Below, piece by piece: positions 44,561-56,440 of a stretch of DNA of 64,000 nucleotides. The notes beneath the pieces are model-generated. The model had not been told where the DNA came from and ran no database searches. It saw only the letters and a list, made by a program, of their open reading frames with translations. The stretch comes from Salminus brasiliensis (lineage: Eukaryota; Chordata; Actinopteri; Characiformes; Bryconidae): contig NC_132888.1 of assembly GCF_030463535.1 (NCBI RefSeq), forward strand, positions 2,311,480-2,375,479, given 5' to 3'. Each line of letters opens with the position of its first letter. Within the stretch, counting starts at the first letter, position 1. Both the position numbers and the translations under genes were made by a program.

Positions 44561-47500
44561 CTGTAAAAACATCCAAACACAAAATCCAGTTTTATTAATA
44601 AACACAGAAATCATTCAAATCGCAGTGAGAGAACGACCGCGTCCACAAACGTGATCAAAAATGTTCAATAATGCGTAAAAACAAATTACAACAATATTAT
44701 TATTTATAATAATAAAAATAAATACATCAATAAATGAAGAAATAATGAGAATATGTTATGTTATTATTATTATTTAATAGTAACGTATTATGGTTATATA
44801 ACTTCTCAATAAATCAGAGGAAGCATGTTTTTATATTATTATTATTATTACTGTTATTACAATTACATAATAAGAAAAATGATAATGTACTTACCACTAA
44901 AGTAAATAATACATATATAATTATATAATTACATATACAATTTAATTTAGTTTAATTTAATATTATGAACATCAGCAATAATAATAATAGTAATAAATAA
45001 ATTGAAGAATATTTGTAATGATTATTATTTAATAGTAACTTATTATGGTTATATGACACAAACTTTAACTTCACAATGAATCATAGGAAGCAGATTTTTA
45101 TATTATTATTATCATTAATGTTATTACAAGTACATAATAAGAACAATATAATACAATAACAATATAATGCACTAATTATTTACTAATGTATTATTATTTA
45201 CTTAGTAAAGTAAATAATACTTATTAAATAATACACATATAATAGTATTATCTGCTTCCTATGAATTAATTTAATTTAGTTTAATTTAATATTATTATTC
45301 ACAACAGCAATAATAATAATAAACAAAATAATAATATAATATATCATATATTATTATTATTGTGATATGTTTACAAAGGGCTTACAGAAAATTAAATCAG
45401 CACTAAAACAGAAAATACAAAAATAATATTATAAACAATAAAACTAATAAATAAAAAAACTTTATAAAATACTGTTGCATTTAATTATATTTACATGCAA
45501 TATTTATGAAATATATTTTAAGATAAGCAGTTGTGCTCATGACTAAATTGCAGTACTTGTGGAAAGCCTCAACCAATAAAGCATTTTTAATAATAATGAT
45601 AACAATTCGTAATTATTTATAATAATAAATAAATACCGGTATCTGTGTTGGTTTTGCCCCCTGGGCTCTTGTGCTGGACCTCAATGTGTGCGGTCATCTC
45701 CTTGCGGTCCAGGGTACAGTGGCCACACTGAAGGCAGCTGTAGCGCCCCCTGGTGTGCTCCCATAGGATACGGCAGCTGAAGGACTGACCTGAGAGGGAC
45801 AATGTAAAAAGAGAGGAACTTTACAGACGACAGCGACTGAGCGCGGTCACAGTGTTACACTGCTGACCAGAGCTTTACTTCAATAACAAACACAAACCCC
45901 AGCTGACATGGATGGAAATGAAAAACCAGCCGCTGCTAAAGGTGGAGTTTGAGTTTGGTGTTGGTGGCAGGACAGATTTTAGTACTGAGAATAATTTGTG
46001 CTGAAGTGGATTTGAAGACCCTGCAAATCCAAACCCACCAGTGCAGCTACACGAGTCTTCTGAGGTTTATATGGAGTGATGATGATGATGATGATGATGA
46101 TGAAGGTAAAATAGTGAATAGAGAATCTGAACTAATGCAGTTCTCTTTAGGGACTACTTTCTGTAGCCGCACTACACCCTGCAGCATGTATCCCTCCACC
46201 ATTTTAATGATCTGGTTTTAAAAGCAGGTTCTAGAGCCGAGCTCTTCTCAGAACTCTGGTAGAACAGTGTCTCAGGCATCAGGCAGCGTCTTCATCACCA
46301 TCAGGTGAAGAAGCTTTTATCTGAGGTTCTAGACGTGGTTCTAGACGTGCTTCAAACCGTGAACCCACCATGTCCCTCAAACTCCACCTGCAATTGATGA
46401 AATGTAGAAGCACTGTCAGCAGCTCAACACGCCTTAGACCTTAGCCAGCAATGCCCACCACCACCACCTGTTAGCAAAGCCCACCAAGCACACCGGTTTA
46501 TTAGGAACACCTACCATAGCTATATATACCAAATCAGCCATAACATTAAAACCACCCGCCTAATACTGTGCACAGCTCCAGAACAGCAACACATGGACTC
46601 GTGGACGCTGTGGTATCATGTGGCACCAGAGACTAACGTTAGCAGTGGATCCTTTAAGTCCTGGAAGTTGAGCATCAGTGAGTTGCGGGAGCCCAAGACC
46701 CTGTCGCTGGTTCAGCGGTTGGTTGTCCTTTCTCGGAGCACTGGTACAGGTGCGAGGTCACTGCTAGGCTGAAGGTCCAGAGGATGGCAACCATCAGATG
46801 AGCTACAGCCTCTAACTGCACACCAGGAAGATGGAGCTACAAGGCAGTAGGTGTTTCTGATAAAGTGGCCAGCAGGCATACAGTCATGTGAACAAATGAC
46901 GTTGTCTTTTTGGAACATATTTAAACATCTGCAACATGGTTCGAGAGGATTCCTGAGGAACTGTGGTGAGAGCTACCTGCTACCGTGATGACACCTGAGA
47001 CTTCCTGACTCATCTTGAGGTTCTGCTGTTGGGCTGATCTTGCTGGGACGGTCTGATCTGGTCATGCTGGTCAGCTGTTCCTCTTGTAGATGATTTAGTG
47101 GACGGTGGAACAGCGGCTGATTTTGAACTGTTCTGAGATCTGTTTAAACCCCTTCCCAGACTCCACCCTTTTTTCTGAAGGCCTCAGAGAGCTCTGGATC
47201 TGGCCATGGTGATCTTCTTCACCCCTCACTTCAACCATCAATCAAGATCAGACCAGACTAAACGTCTGAGGTTTAAATCAGACTCCAGACTCCTCCAGAA
47301 TAATCCTCTCCAACCATGTTCTGATCATCTGAAGCTGATGTTCTGCAGCTGAGTCTGATTCTACACATTAGAAGGAGTAATAGATGTGTGTGTGTGGGGG
47401 GGTGAAATTTAAATTTCAATTAATTCTATTGTATAAATGATGATTAAAGACATTTCTTTAGGTGTGTGAGTTTAGTTAGATCACCTCACATGAAGATCAG

Positions 47501-47718
47501 ACCTCCAGATGTTCAGATATGCTCAGGCAAAGGCATTTATGGGGTGTCCTAACTTTTTCACATGACTGTATACCTGGGATTGAATCAAGCACATGATTGG
47601 ACTAGTAAAGCACGCCGAGGGGAACAGTGAGCATGGTCAGAGGGGAGTGGGGGAAGGAGGCAGCAGCATCTACTGTGAATCTAAGGGAACGTCTGATTCG
47701 ATTAGACTTTCCTGTCTC

Positions 47719-47781
<63 letters not shown>

Positions 47782-50700
47782 CTCACCTTGACTTCCTCTC
47801 TACTTAAAGCCTGAGCCTGACTGCTCGGAGGAGAGCTCCATCTGTGCAAAATGGGCGCGGGTGGGTCTGCCAGGACAGTGCAACATCACAAAACACAGTG
47901 AACTCAAAAAAGGTAGACTTTCTCTTCAGGACTCAGGGTCAGTTTACTCCCAGTGGGTACACACTCACACACACACACTCACACACACACTCACACACAC
48001 ACTCACACACACTCGTGAGAAGAGCTGAAGTTAGCTGGAACACACAGATGTGTATGAGCTGAAATGTAGGATGTTCTACAGCAGTGAGCATCAACCCAAC
48101 AACTTCTATGATCCACACGCTCATTCTGACAGACTGTAATACACTACAGGAAGCGTAGGGGGCGCTCTATAATGCTCTATAATGATCATATGATCCACAC
48201 GCTCACTCTGACAGACTGTAATACACTACAGGAAGTGTAGAGGGCGCTCTATAATGCTCTATAATGATCATATGATCCACACGCTCATTCTGACAGACTG
48301 TAATACACTACAGGAAGCGTAGGGGGCGCTCTATAATGCTTTATAATGATCATATGATCCACACGCTCATTCTGACAGACTGTAATACACTACAGGAAGT
48401 GTAGGGGGCGCTCTATAATGCTCTATAATGTTCATATGATCCACACACTCATTCTGACAGACTGTAATACACTACAGGAAGTGTAGGGGGCGCTCTATAA
48501 TGCTCTATAATGTTCATATGATCCACACACTCATTCTGACAGACTGTAATACACTACAGGAAGCATAGGGGGCGCTCTATAATGCTCTATAATGATCATA
48601 TGATCCACACACTCATTCTGACAGACTGTAATACACTACAGGAAGCGTAGGGGGCGCTCTATAATGCTCTATAATGATCATATGATCCACACACTCATTC
48701 TGACAGACTGTAATACACTACAGGAAGCGTAGGGGGCGCTCTATAATCCTCTATAATGTTCATATGATCCACACGCTCATTCTGACAGACTGTAATACAC
48801 TACAGGAAGCATAGGGGGCGCTCTATAATGCTCTATAATGATCATATGATCCACACGCTCATTCTGACAGACTGTAATACACTACAGGAAGCGTAGGGGG
48901 CGCTCTATAATGCTCTATAATGATCATATGATCCACATGCTCATTCTGACAGACTGTAATACACTACAGGAAGCGTAGGGGGCGCTCTATAATGCTCTAT
49001 AATGATCATATGATCCACATGCTCATTCTGACAGACTGTAATACACTACAGGAAGCGTAGGGGGCGCTCTATAATGTTCATATCATCCACATGCTCATTC
49101 TGACAGACTGTAATACACTACAGGAAGCATAGGGGGCGCTCTATAATGTTCATACGATCCGCACGCTCATTCTAACAGACTGTAATACACTACAGGAAGT
49201 GTAGAGAGCGCTCTATAATGCTCTATAATGTTCATATGATCCACACGCTCATTCTAACAGACTGTAAAACACTACAGGAAGCGTAGGGGGCGCTCTATAA
49301 TGCTCTATAATGTTCATATGATCCACACGCTCATTCTGACAGACTGTAATACACTACAGGAAGCGTAGGGGGCGCTCTATAATGCTCATATGATCCACAC
49401 GCTCATTCTGAAAGACTGTAATACACTACAGGAAGCGTAGGGGGCGCTCTATAATGCTCTATAATGCTCATATGATCCACACGCTCATTCTGACAGACTG
49501 TAATACACTACAGGAAGTGTAGGGGGCGCTCTATAATGCTCTATAATGCTCATATGATCCACACGCTCATTCTGAAAGACTGTAATACACTACAGGAAGC
49601 GTAGGGGGCGCTCTATAATGCTCTATAATGCTCATATGATCCACACGCTCATTCTGACAGACTGTAATACACTACAGGAAGCGTAGGGGGCGCTCTATAA
49701 TGCTCATATGATCCACACGCTCATTCTGACAGACTGTAATACACTACAGGAAGCATAGGGGCGCTCTATAATGCTCTATAATGATCATATGATCCACACG
49801 CTCATTCTGACAGACTGTAATACACTACAGGAAGCGTAGGGGGCGCTCTATAATGCTCTATAATGCTCATATGATACACACACTCATTCTGACAGACTGT
49901 AATACACTACAGGAAGCATAGGGGCGCTCTATAATGCTCTATAATGATCATATGATCCACACACTCATTCTGACAGACTGTAATACACTACAGGAAGCGT
50001 AGGGGGCGCTCTATAATGCTCTATAACGATCATATGATCCACACGCTCATTCTGACAGACTGTAATACACTACAGGAAGCGTAGGGGGCGCTCTATAATG
50101 CTCTATAATGCTCATATGATACACACACTCATTCTGACAGACTGTAATACACTACAGGAAGCATAGGGGCGCTCTATAATGCTCTATAATGATCATATGA
50201 TCCACACACTCATTCTGACAGACTGTAATACACTACAGGAAGCGTAGGGGGCGCTCTATAATGCTCTATAACGATCATATGATCCACACGCTCATTCTGA
50301 CAGACTGTAATACACTACAGGCAGCACAGGGGCCGCTAATCACCCTCCCAACTAAGCGCTGTACTGAATCAGGTGTGTCTGGGCAGGGAGATCACCAAAC
50401 TGTGCTGGAGTAAGGACCTAGAGGACCAGAGCTGCTCTGAACAGCACTACGAGTGCCTTTATGACACTTGGTTTAAAACAGGGCCCGACTGATACAGGTT
50501 CAGCCAATACCGAGGTCCAGATTTAAGAAGCACCAATATTTAGAGCTCTAGGATTTATGTCACACTTCTGATGTGAGGAAATATGTAAAAATGCATCCAA
50601 AAAAGATATATTACTATATATGAACATAAGAAAAATGAGAGATGATTAAAAGAAAAACAAAACAGCTCAGAAAATGTTCTCTTTGGAGTTTCTGATGTTT

Positions 50701-53700
50701 ATTTGAGTTCAAGAAACAACAACTGAAGAACAACTGAAAACTAAGAACCATACAGTCACATCAGCCAGTAAAGCACCATTTAATTTAAATAAACCTACTG
50801 TTTATTATGAGCATGTTAAAAAGTATATAAAGCTGATATTAATGAATTAATCTGCATTTTTAAATGGAATTTATCTACATAATTAAATGATAAAGATGCA
50901 AACAGAGTGGACAGAGTGGTTTGGTGTGAAATGGGCTTTTTAAGTTTTTCTTAAGTTTTTAAGGCCTCACAAGAAACAGCTACCAAATGCCCGAGACGCT
51001 GTTTTACGAGGCTTTTGAGAAGGTTCTGGCTCTAAAGCAGGCCCCTGTATAGAAAAACAGGATGCAAGTGGGTTCACTGGATAATAAATAATAAGTAAAT
51101 AATAAGGCCATGTGTGTGTTGTAATCTTTGAACCACAAATTCACACCAAATCCACTCTGGATGACTTTAAATCTCAGAAACTGTGAAATTGTGAAGGAAT
51201 TTCCCTGTAAAATTAGTATGGCAAAGTTTCCTATCAGTCAGGCCCCAATTTAAAACCACTCTCTCTGACGTCTCACAGCCCTGTGAAGCTCATTCACCTT
51301 GGTTCTTCCTCCAGACCGCGTTCGAGCCCGGCGGAGAGGACGGCAGGACGGCCTGGCCGAGTCTGGGGGACCACTGGTTCTGCTGTTCCGGCTGGGACAG
51401 GTCCGGAAGAGTGGCTGGGTGTATTGGAGACAGACTGGGAGGGAAAGGGCTGTAGGAGGCCTCTGGTTGACCGGACACGCTCTGGGGTTTGTTGGGCTCT
51501 AACGCAGCCAGGGGCTCTGCGAGAGGCCTGGCGGAGGTGGGTTCTAATGAAGCGCTGTTGGCTGGGGGTTGATGGACATGCAGTTTGGGATGGTCCAACA
51601 CTCCCATGTTTGAACTCAGCAAGGGTGCAGCCTGCATATGCTCAGGCTGGACAGGGGCCTGGAGGGGGCCAGAGTGCTCCATGTCCATAGGGGCCACTGG
51701 GAGACCAGAGGGATCCATGTCAGGAACTGCTCCAGGGTCTGACTTTGCAGCCTTTTTGGCCACCTTAGCACACGTCTGCAAGTGTTTCAGGAGGGTGCGG
51801 TAGGAGCGTAGCTTCGCCCTGCAGCTTTCACACCTGCATAAAAAAAGAAAAGAGTATTGCTATGAAACAATTTTGCCTTAATACAGCAGCTTCAGGATCA
51901 TGCTGATGCTCCACTGACTGGAACAGGGAGAACAGCGTCTCCGTCATTCCCACTCCGGGCAGGAGCGCTGCTGCTGCTACTGCACTATATGGAGGTTTGG
52001 TGGTGGAGCTGCAGGAGGAGAACCTCTCTCCAGAACTGCTGTGTAACGCTGCAGAACCCATAGAGTCATATTAGTGTAAAATCCTGTAGTATTACTCTAC
52101 CACCTCAGCCCACATGCTGCTCCACCTTCAGATCAAGCTTCTGCAGCTCTCACACTGTCCAGAAATGCATGTGCACAGCTGTCCATAAGGGGGCGCTCAA
52201 AGCATGATTTCTATTTACTGAAGTGGTGTATAAACTGTAGGGGGAGAAAGAAATCCCACTTTTCGCATAAATCCATCAAGCTTTAACACAATATATTAGC
52301 ATATAATTAATATATTAGAGTAATTATATATATTTTATATTATTAGTGAACACCTCTACATGTTCTGAGGAGAGTGTGATCATTTAGACACGCATTAGCT
52401 TCATGGCTCCACTGTGAAACTACAGAGTCACACATTTACATGCAGGAATGGACGTTGATGCATTTATGCAAAAATGACCCATGGACTGAACTAAAGCATC
52501 CATGTTAGCCATGTTTTAATAAGGGATCTGAACTCTAATGGCACTCACAGGAAAAAGTAATTTGGCTTGTGGTGATGCCTCATATGATCCATGAGCTGCT
52601 GCATGCTGGAGAAGGAGGCTTCACAGCCGATCGTGGAGCACAGGAAGGACTTTCCTGGGAGAGGAGGGGACATTGTGAGACAGCAGCCATGAGATGCAGA
52701 ATAGAGCAGAATGACTACTGTCCTTGTCTGCTAAACACCTTCAATGTAAATATATTTGAATAGCTTTTTACAACAGGTGTTTACTGTCACAAAGCAGCTT
52801 AACAGGATCAGCAATCAGTAGAAAGACAAGAAATCAACAACATAAGAAGACATGAAAACCTGAGACCCTCAGTGAGCAGCTAAAGACCACAGTGGCAAAG
52901 AAAAAACCCTCAGAGCTGGAGGAAGAAACCTGGGGAGGAACCAGGACTCACAAGTGGGACCCGACCCATCAGATCTCCTCTGATCTCCTCAGAACTGTTG
53001 GGTTAATTAGTATAACTAATATAATCAGAGTAATGATGGTTAATGGTGGTGATATTAATAGTGGCAGATAGTTAAGAGACCCTGTAGACTTGAACATGGT
53101 CATTAGGCAGGTAGCAGTGGTAGGAGGGTGTGCAGCTGGTCTGACACGGGTGGTGGGGGAGCCTGGTGGTCGGACTGGTGGGTGGCAGCTGGTCTGACGC
53201 AGGTAAAGGTGAAGGCCTTCTAACATATGTGATATTCATACCTGTACAAGTACAGACTTTAACATCTCTCCTGGCTCCCTCAGCTCTTTTAGTACTTCTC
53301 TAACTTAATAATAATTATTTTAGTCTATTTATTATTTAGTGTATATTTCTCTCTTGGGTTTACAAGTCATACTTGTGTTGTTCTCAGCCAGTCTAATTAC
53401 TTGTGTGTGTAACATAATACTTGGAGAAATAGAGAGATTCTGATTCTATAAAAGTGAATTACCGTCCACAGCTGTAGAGGGAGCCCCAGAGCTACACACA
53501 GCTATTCTGGCATAATTCTGTAGTGGACTAATAAATTCTATTCACACAGTCGTTCCCTTTAACACCACAGTCAAGACATATTTGTTTTTTTATTCTACAG
53601 CTATAATGCTAATGGAGCTAACCAGTAATGGAAGTCTTGGCCTCCCATACATTTCTATAGCAATGAAAGGCTGAGGCTCTAAAGAAGAAAACCAAGACAA

Positions 53701-55677
53701 CAAGCATGTCTTCGCTGATCAGCTACTGTGAGGTGTGATCACTGTGTACTCTGACTTTGACTGTTTGGTATTTACTGACAGACCCCCGGGTTAAAGCCCA
53801 GGTCACGTAAAGCAGCGTACCAGGAAGAGACTGCGCCGGCATCCTATGGTGATCCTGGATGTGACTGGCGAGCGCTTCCGGGTTGGTGTAGGTCCGCTTG
53901 CAGCCATACAGCGAACAGGACAAATGGCAACCTGGAGAGAACGAGGATTATCACTTATGCTTGACTTGAACAGTGATATTAATCAAACCCTTCACTGCGA
54001 GTATGAATATGAATATAGCACTACATACATCATACACATTCAGAGGTATCTGCCTTCATATCCTCATGCAGAGGTAAGTACGTTAATGTTAATGAGTGGA
54101 ATAAGGCATGCTGGGAGCTGACGCTGCAATAAACTGTGCAGGACAGTGTAGCCGGGGGCGATATAGGATCTATATCTGTATATGATGTATATGTACATTA
54201 TTGTTTTTGTTTTTTTTTGGATCCCCATTAGATGCTATTGCAATAGCAGCTTTCCTTTTTGGGGTCTGACAAACATAAAAAATTACAACAATTTACAACC
54301 CACCCCCCCCCCCCCCCCCCCCAAAAAAAATACATACATACACGTACCTACATATACATAAGAATATAGTCGCATCAAGAAGAATACATATAGTATTAAG
54401 GTTTAATATTTTATTTTCATCAGCTTATACCCTCCACTCTGCAGTAAGGATTCATTGACTCTCTGTCTCTCAGAGTAGTCTTTTTATTAATTTTTTTAAA
54501 ACATATTTTACCATCAGTTTATCATATATATGACACGGACAGATCGCAACACTGATCGCCAAGTTTAGAAATTCTGATAAGCCAAGTCAAGTCCAATTTA
54601 TTTGTATAGCTTTTTACAACTGTTGTCGTCACAAAGCAGCTTTACATAATTAGTAATTAGTAAAAGGCAGAAAAAAAGAAATAACGTAAAAAGACATGAA
54701 GGATAACAAATTTGTGTTTTTTTTTGTGTTTTGGAAGTAAAATAAATAAATAAAAATGTTTACAATACTGGGAGTACACTTCCTATATCAGCTGTGTAAG
54801 ACCACTGCGAATGAATTTCAATATTATTGTATTGCTGACATCAATGATATATATGGAAAATATCATTTTGCAGAATTAGCCCAGCACTATGGCAGAAATC
54901 TGGAAGGGAATTTCACCTTCGTTAATGATTCCTGCATAATTAAACAGTTAAGATGTAAACAGAGTCAGTCAGATTGGTGTTCTACAGTGGAGGTTCTAGA
55001 TAACCTCCCCCAGTCAGAGCTGGAGTTCTACAGTGGAGGTTCTAGATAACCTCCTCCAGTCAGAGCTGGAGTTCTACAGTGGAGGTTCTAGATAACCTCC
55101 TCCAGTCAGAGCTGTGGTTCTACAGTGGAGGTGAAGGGAAGCAGACGTCTGAAGCTCTAATAATAAAAGCTCCTCACAGAAAGTTCTTCACCTAATGGTG
55201 ATGAAGACGCTGCCTGATGCCTGAGACACGGTTCTACCAGAGTTCTGAGAAGAGCTCGGCTCTAGAACCTGCTTTTAGAACCAGATCATTAAAATGGTGG
55301 AGGGATACATGCTGCAGGGTGTAGTGCAGCTACAGAAAGAAGTCCCTAAAGAGACCTGGATTAGTGGAGATTCTCTATTCACTACATACATCATCATCAT
55401 CATCATTCCATATAAACCTCAGAAGACTTGTGTTGTAGCTGCACTGGTGGGTTTGGATAGGAGATAAATTATGGGCTGTATCTGTGTTGTAGTCATGGCA
55501 ACCGACACCTGCTTCCATTCACCTCCACTGTACAGAGATCAGGGTGGGTCAGTTTCTCTACAGTGCAGCTCAGTTTCCACAATCCCAACCCCCCCCCCCA
55601 AAAAACCCCCACTCTGAATGATGCAGAAATGCAGAAACAGCATCAGCAGAAGTGACAGGGGTCATCATACCCTGCAT
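44484..55677 (-). CDS. znf414: znf414-like C2H2 zinc-finger protein, complete coding region
   Basis: Six exons join in frame to 990 nt (329 residues plus stop): 55671-55677 (coding part), 53821-53931, 52549-52654, 51298-51833, 45637-45789 and 44484-44560. Zinc fingers: C8-x4-C13...H26/H30; C45-x4-C50...H63/H67; C76-x2-C79...H92/C96 (C2HC); C272-x2-C275...H288/H293. The three clustered fingers, the long Pro-rich middle ending SNAVWRKNQG, and the fourth finger after ILWEHTRGRYSC match the ZNF414 pattern as I remember it. ZNF414 is a presumed nuclear DNA-binding protein of unknown target. The start has a strong context (CCCACCATGC) and an in-frame TGA three codons upstream. The N terminus before finger 1 is only seven residues, far shorter than in mammals, so an alternative 5' exon is possible. 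Confidence 0.85.
45637..45789 (-). CDS. znf414: znf414 exon, finger 4 (residues 254-305)
   Basis: It encodes RILWEHTRGRYSCLQCGHCT with C272, C275, H288 and H293, then KSPGGKTNTDT. Acceptor TCTCAG, donor GTATTT. It is separated from the previous exon by 5.5 kb of intron with the 82-bp satellite. Confidence 0.9.
45925..46400 (+). repeat. Dispersed repeat F, copy 1 (znf414 intron)
   Basis: Blocks TGAGGTTTATATGGAGTGAT, CTGCAGCATGTATCCCTCCA and CTCAGGCATCAGGCAGCGTC. It is the reverse complement of 55.14-55.48 kb. Confidence 0.65.
46491..46873. mobile_element. MITE with TTTATTAGGAACACCTA inverted ends
   Basis: The left end CGGTTTATTAGGAACACCTA and the right end GTAGGTGTTTCTGATAAAGT are imperfect inverted repeats. 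It is in a znf414 intron, directly beside the next element. Confidence 0.7.
46881..47568. mobile_element. TA-flanked MITE with 12-bp perfect inverted ends
   Basis: Ends are CAGTCATGTGAA and TTCACATGACTG (perfect), with TA on both sides; 688 bp and no coding frame. A piece of its interior recurs in reverse at 3735-3900. Confidence 0.75.
47722..47780. repeat. (GT)n microsatellite
   Basis: About 29 uninterrupted GT units in a znf414 intron; a second ACAC/CT-interrupted tract is at 47961-48013. Confidence 0.95.
48107..50325. repeat. 82-bp satellite, about 27 copies, znf414 intron
   Basis: Unit GATCCACACGCTCATTCTGA ... AGGAAGCGTAGGGGGCGCTC ... TATAATGCTCTATAATGATC. Each unit boundary carries the 12-bp palindrome GATCATATGATC or a variant. 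Some units lack one internal TATAATGCTC step, and the last part shows three-unit higher-order repeats. Confidence 0.97.
51298..51833 (-). CDS. znf414: znf414 exon, finger 3 and Pro-rich middle (residues 75-254)
   Basis: It opens with the C2HC finger CESCRAKLRSYRTLLKHLQT C. About 155 residues rich in Pro, Ser, Ala and Met follow, ending SNAVWRKNQG. Acceptor TATGCAG, donor GTGAAT. A 135-residue frame on the plus strand is a shadow. Confidence 0.9.
51885..52215. repeat. Dispersed repeat E, copy 2 (znf414 intron)
   Basis: Same orientation and order of blocks as at 34.97-35.23 kb, with insertions of CTG and a 60-bp extra segment. It begins about 50 bp from the finger-3 exon. Confidence 0.6.
52549..52654 (-). 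CDS. znf414: znf414 exon, finger 2 (residues 40-75)
   Basis: It encodes CSTIGCEASFSSMQQLMDHM RHHHKPNYFFL, with C45, C50, H63 and H67. The HHKPNYF linker resembles the HYKPNRYF of mammalian ZNF414. Donor GTGAGT. Confidence 0.92.
52765..52960 (-). mobile_element. Dispersed retroelement 3' fragment, reverse copy
   Basis: TCACAAAGCAGCTTAACAGG and GGAAGAAACCTGGGGAGGAA match the complement of the 28.7-kb copy. Confidence 0.55.
53821..53931 (-). CDS. znf414: znf414 exon, finger 1 (residues 3-40)
   Basis: It encodes CSLYGCKRTYTNPEALASHI QDHH, a C2H2 finger, then RMPAQSLPG. Acceptor TCTCCAG, donor GTACGC. Confidence 0.9.
54585..54660 (-). mobile_element. Dispersed retroelement 3' end fragment
   Basis: AATTTATTTGTATAGCTTTT and TCACAAAGCAGCTTTACATA; only the terminal part of the same family. 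Confidence 0.5.
54965..55125. repeat. Three-copy 54-bp tandem repeat beside repeat F
   Basis: GGTTCTAGATAACCTCCYCC-AGTCAGAGCTG with TTCTACAGTGGA, three near-identical copies about 54 bp apart. Confidence 0.65.
55120..55540 (-). repeat. Dispersed repeat F, copy 2 (inverted to copy 1)
   Basis: Blocks GACGCTGCCTGATGCCTGAG, TGGAGGGATACATGCTGCAG and CATATAAACCTCAGAAGACT are exact or near-exact complements of copy 1. Confidence 0.65.
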
Positions 55678-55759
55678 GGTGGGTCAGCCTTCAGTGCAGG
55701 ATGGAGAGGAGAAGCAGGACCCCCTGCAGACCATCTGATTCTGGACTCCTTCACTCAGA
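55671..55759 (-). CDS. znf414: znf414 start exon (residues 1-3, mostly 5' UTR)
   Basis: Acceptor CTATAG, then 82 nt of 5' UTR, then ATG CAG G (55677-55671) and donor GTATGA. The phase fits the finger-1 exon. A still earlier non-coding exon is implied, probably in the GC-rich stretch near 56.25-56.35 kb. Confidence 0.7.
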
Positions 55760-56205
55760 CTATAGAAACATAAAACAGAGATAAAAAGGACAACAGTGGT
55801 AAACTATTACCAGATGAAAATGCAATACACCTGACATTACAGGTTAGCTAAAGTAGCTAGCTGCTATTGTAGCTAGCTAGCTAACTAGCTAGCTTATACA
55901 GCTGGCTAACAGGCTAATACTTGATTATGGATTATATTAAACAGATAATTAAGATAATTAAGACAGCCCATGCATAATTCTGTCCTTAGGAAGACAGAAT
56001 CGTATCTTAATGAGCTAAATGGCAACAGTGCGGAGCTCTATTAGCTCGCTAGCTAGCTCTTAGCATCCCAGCTAGCTAACAAAGCCTGGGGCTGTTCAGT
56101 GTTTATCTGCTGAAACGGACCAAACATCGCTTCTCCAGCGGGTTCACTCACTACAGAGGTGATCCAGGTTCATACAGAAGAATAAAGCTCTTGTAAAAGA
56201 GAGAA

Positions 56206-56211
<6 letters not shown>

Positions 56212-56250
<39 letters not shown>
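56212..56250. repeat. (AC)n microsatellite upstream of znf414
   Basis: About 20 AC units next to the GC-rich stretch that probably holds the znf414 promoter. Confidence 0.9.
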
Positions 56251-56253
<3 letters not shown>

Positions 56254-56440
56254 TGTCTCTCCGTGCTTATCCCCCCGCCCCAGCAGCCCGGGTGCAGACA
56301 GCGCGCAGGCAGGGTTGCCAGATCCAGCGGTCTGATCCCCCCTTCAGAACTGAGTGAACAGAGCGGAGGGAGGAAAACAGGGAGCTGCTTTTAAGTTGGG
56401 AGAGAATTATGAAATGATATGAGATGAAAGTAATACTAGA

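Noticed and set aside
48107-50325. Regularly spaced repeats that might suggest a CRISPR-like array
   Set aside because: Units are directly adjacent with no variable spacers, and the host is a vertebrate; it is a satellite.
51283-51690. 135-codon plus-strand frame
   Set aside because: Shadow of the znf414 Pro-rich exon, whose minus-strand frame fits splice phases and finger 3.
54756-55049. 97-codon plus-strand frame starting MFTILGVHFLYQLCK
   Set aside because: Runs into a three-copy tandem repeat, no recognised domain, AT-rich surroundings. Probably chance or a very old transposon remnant.
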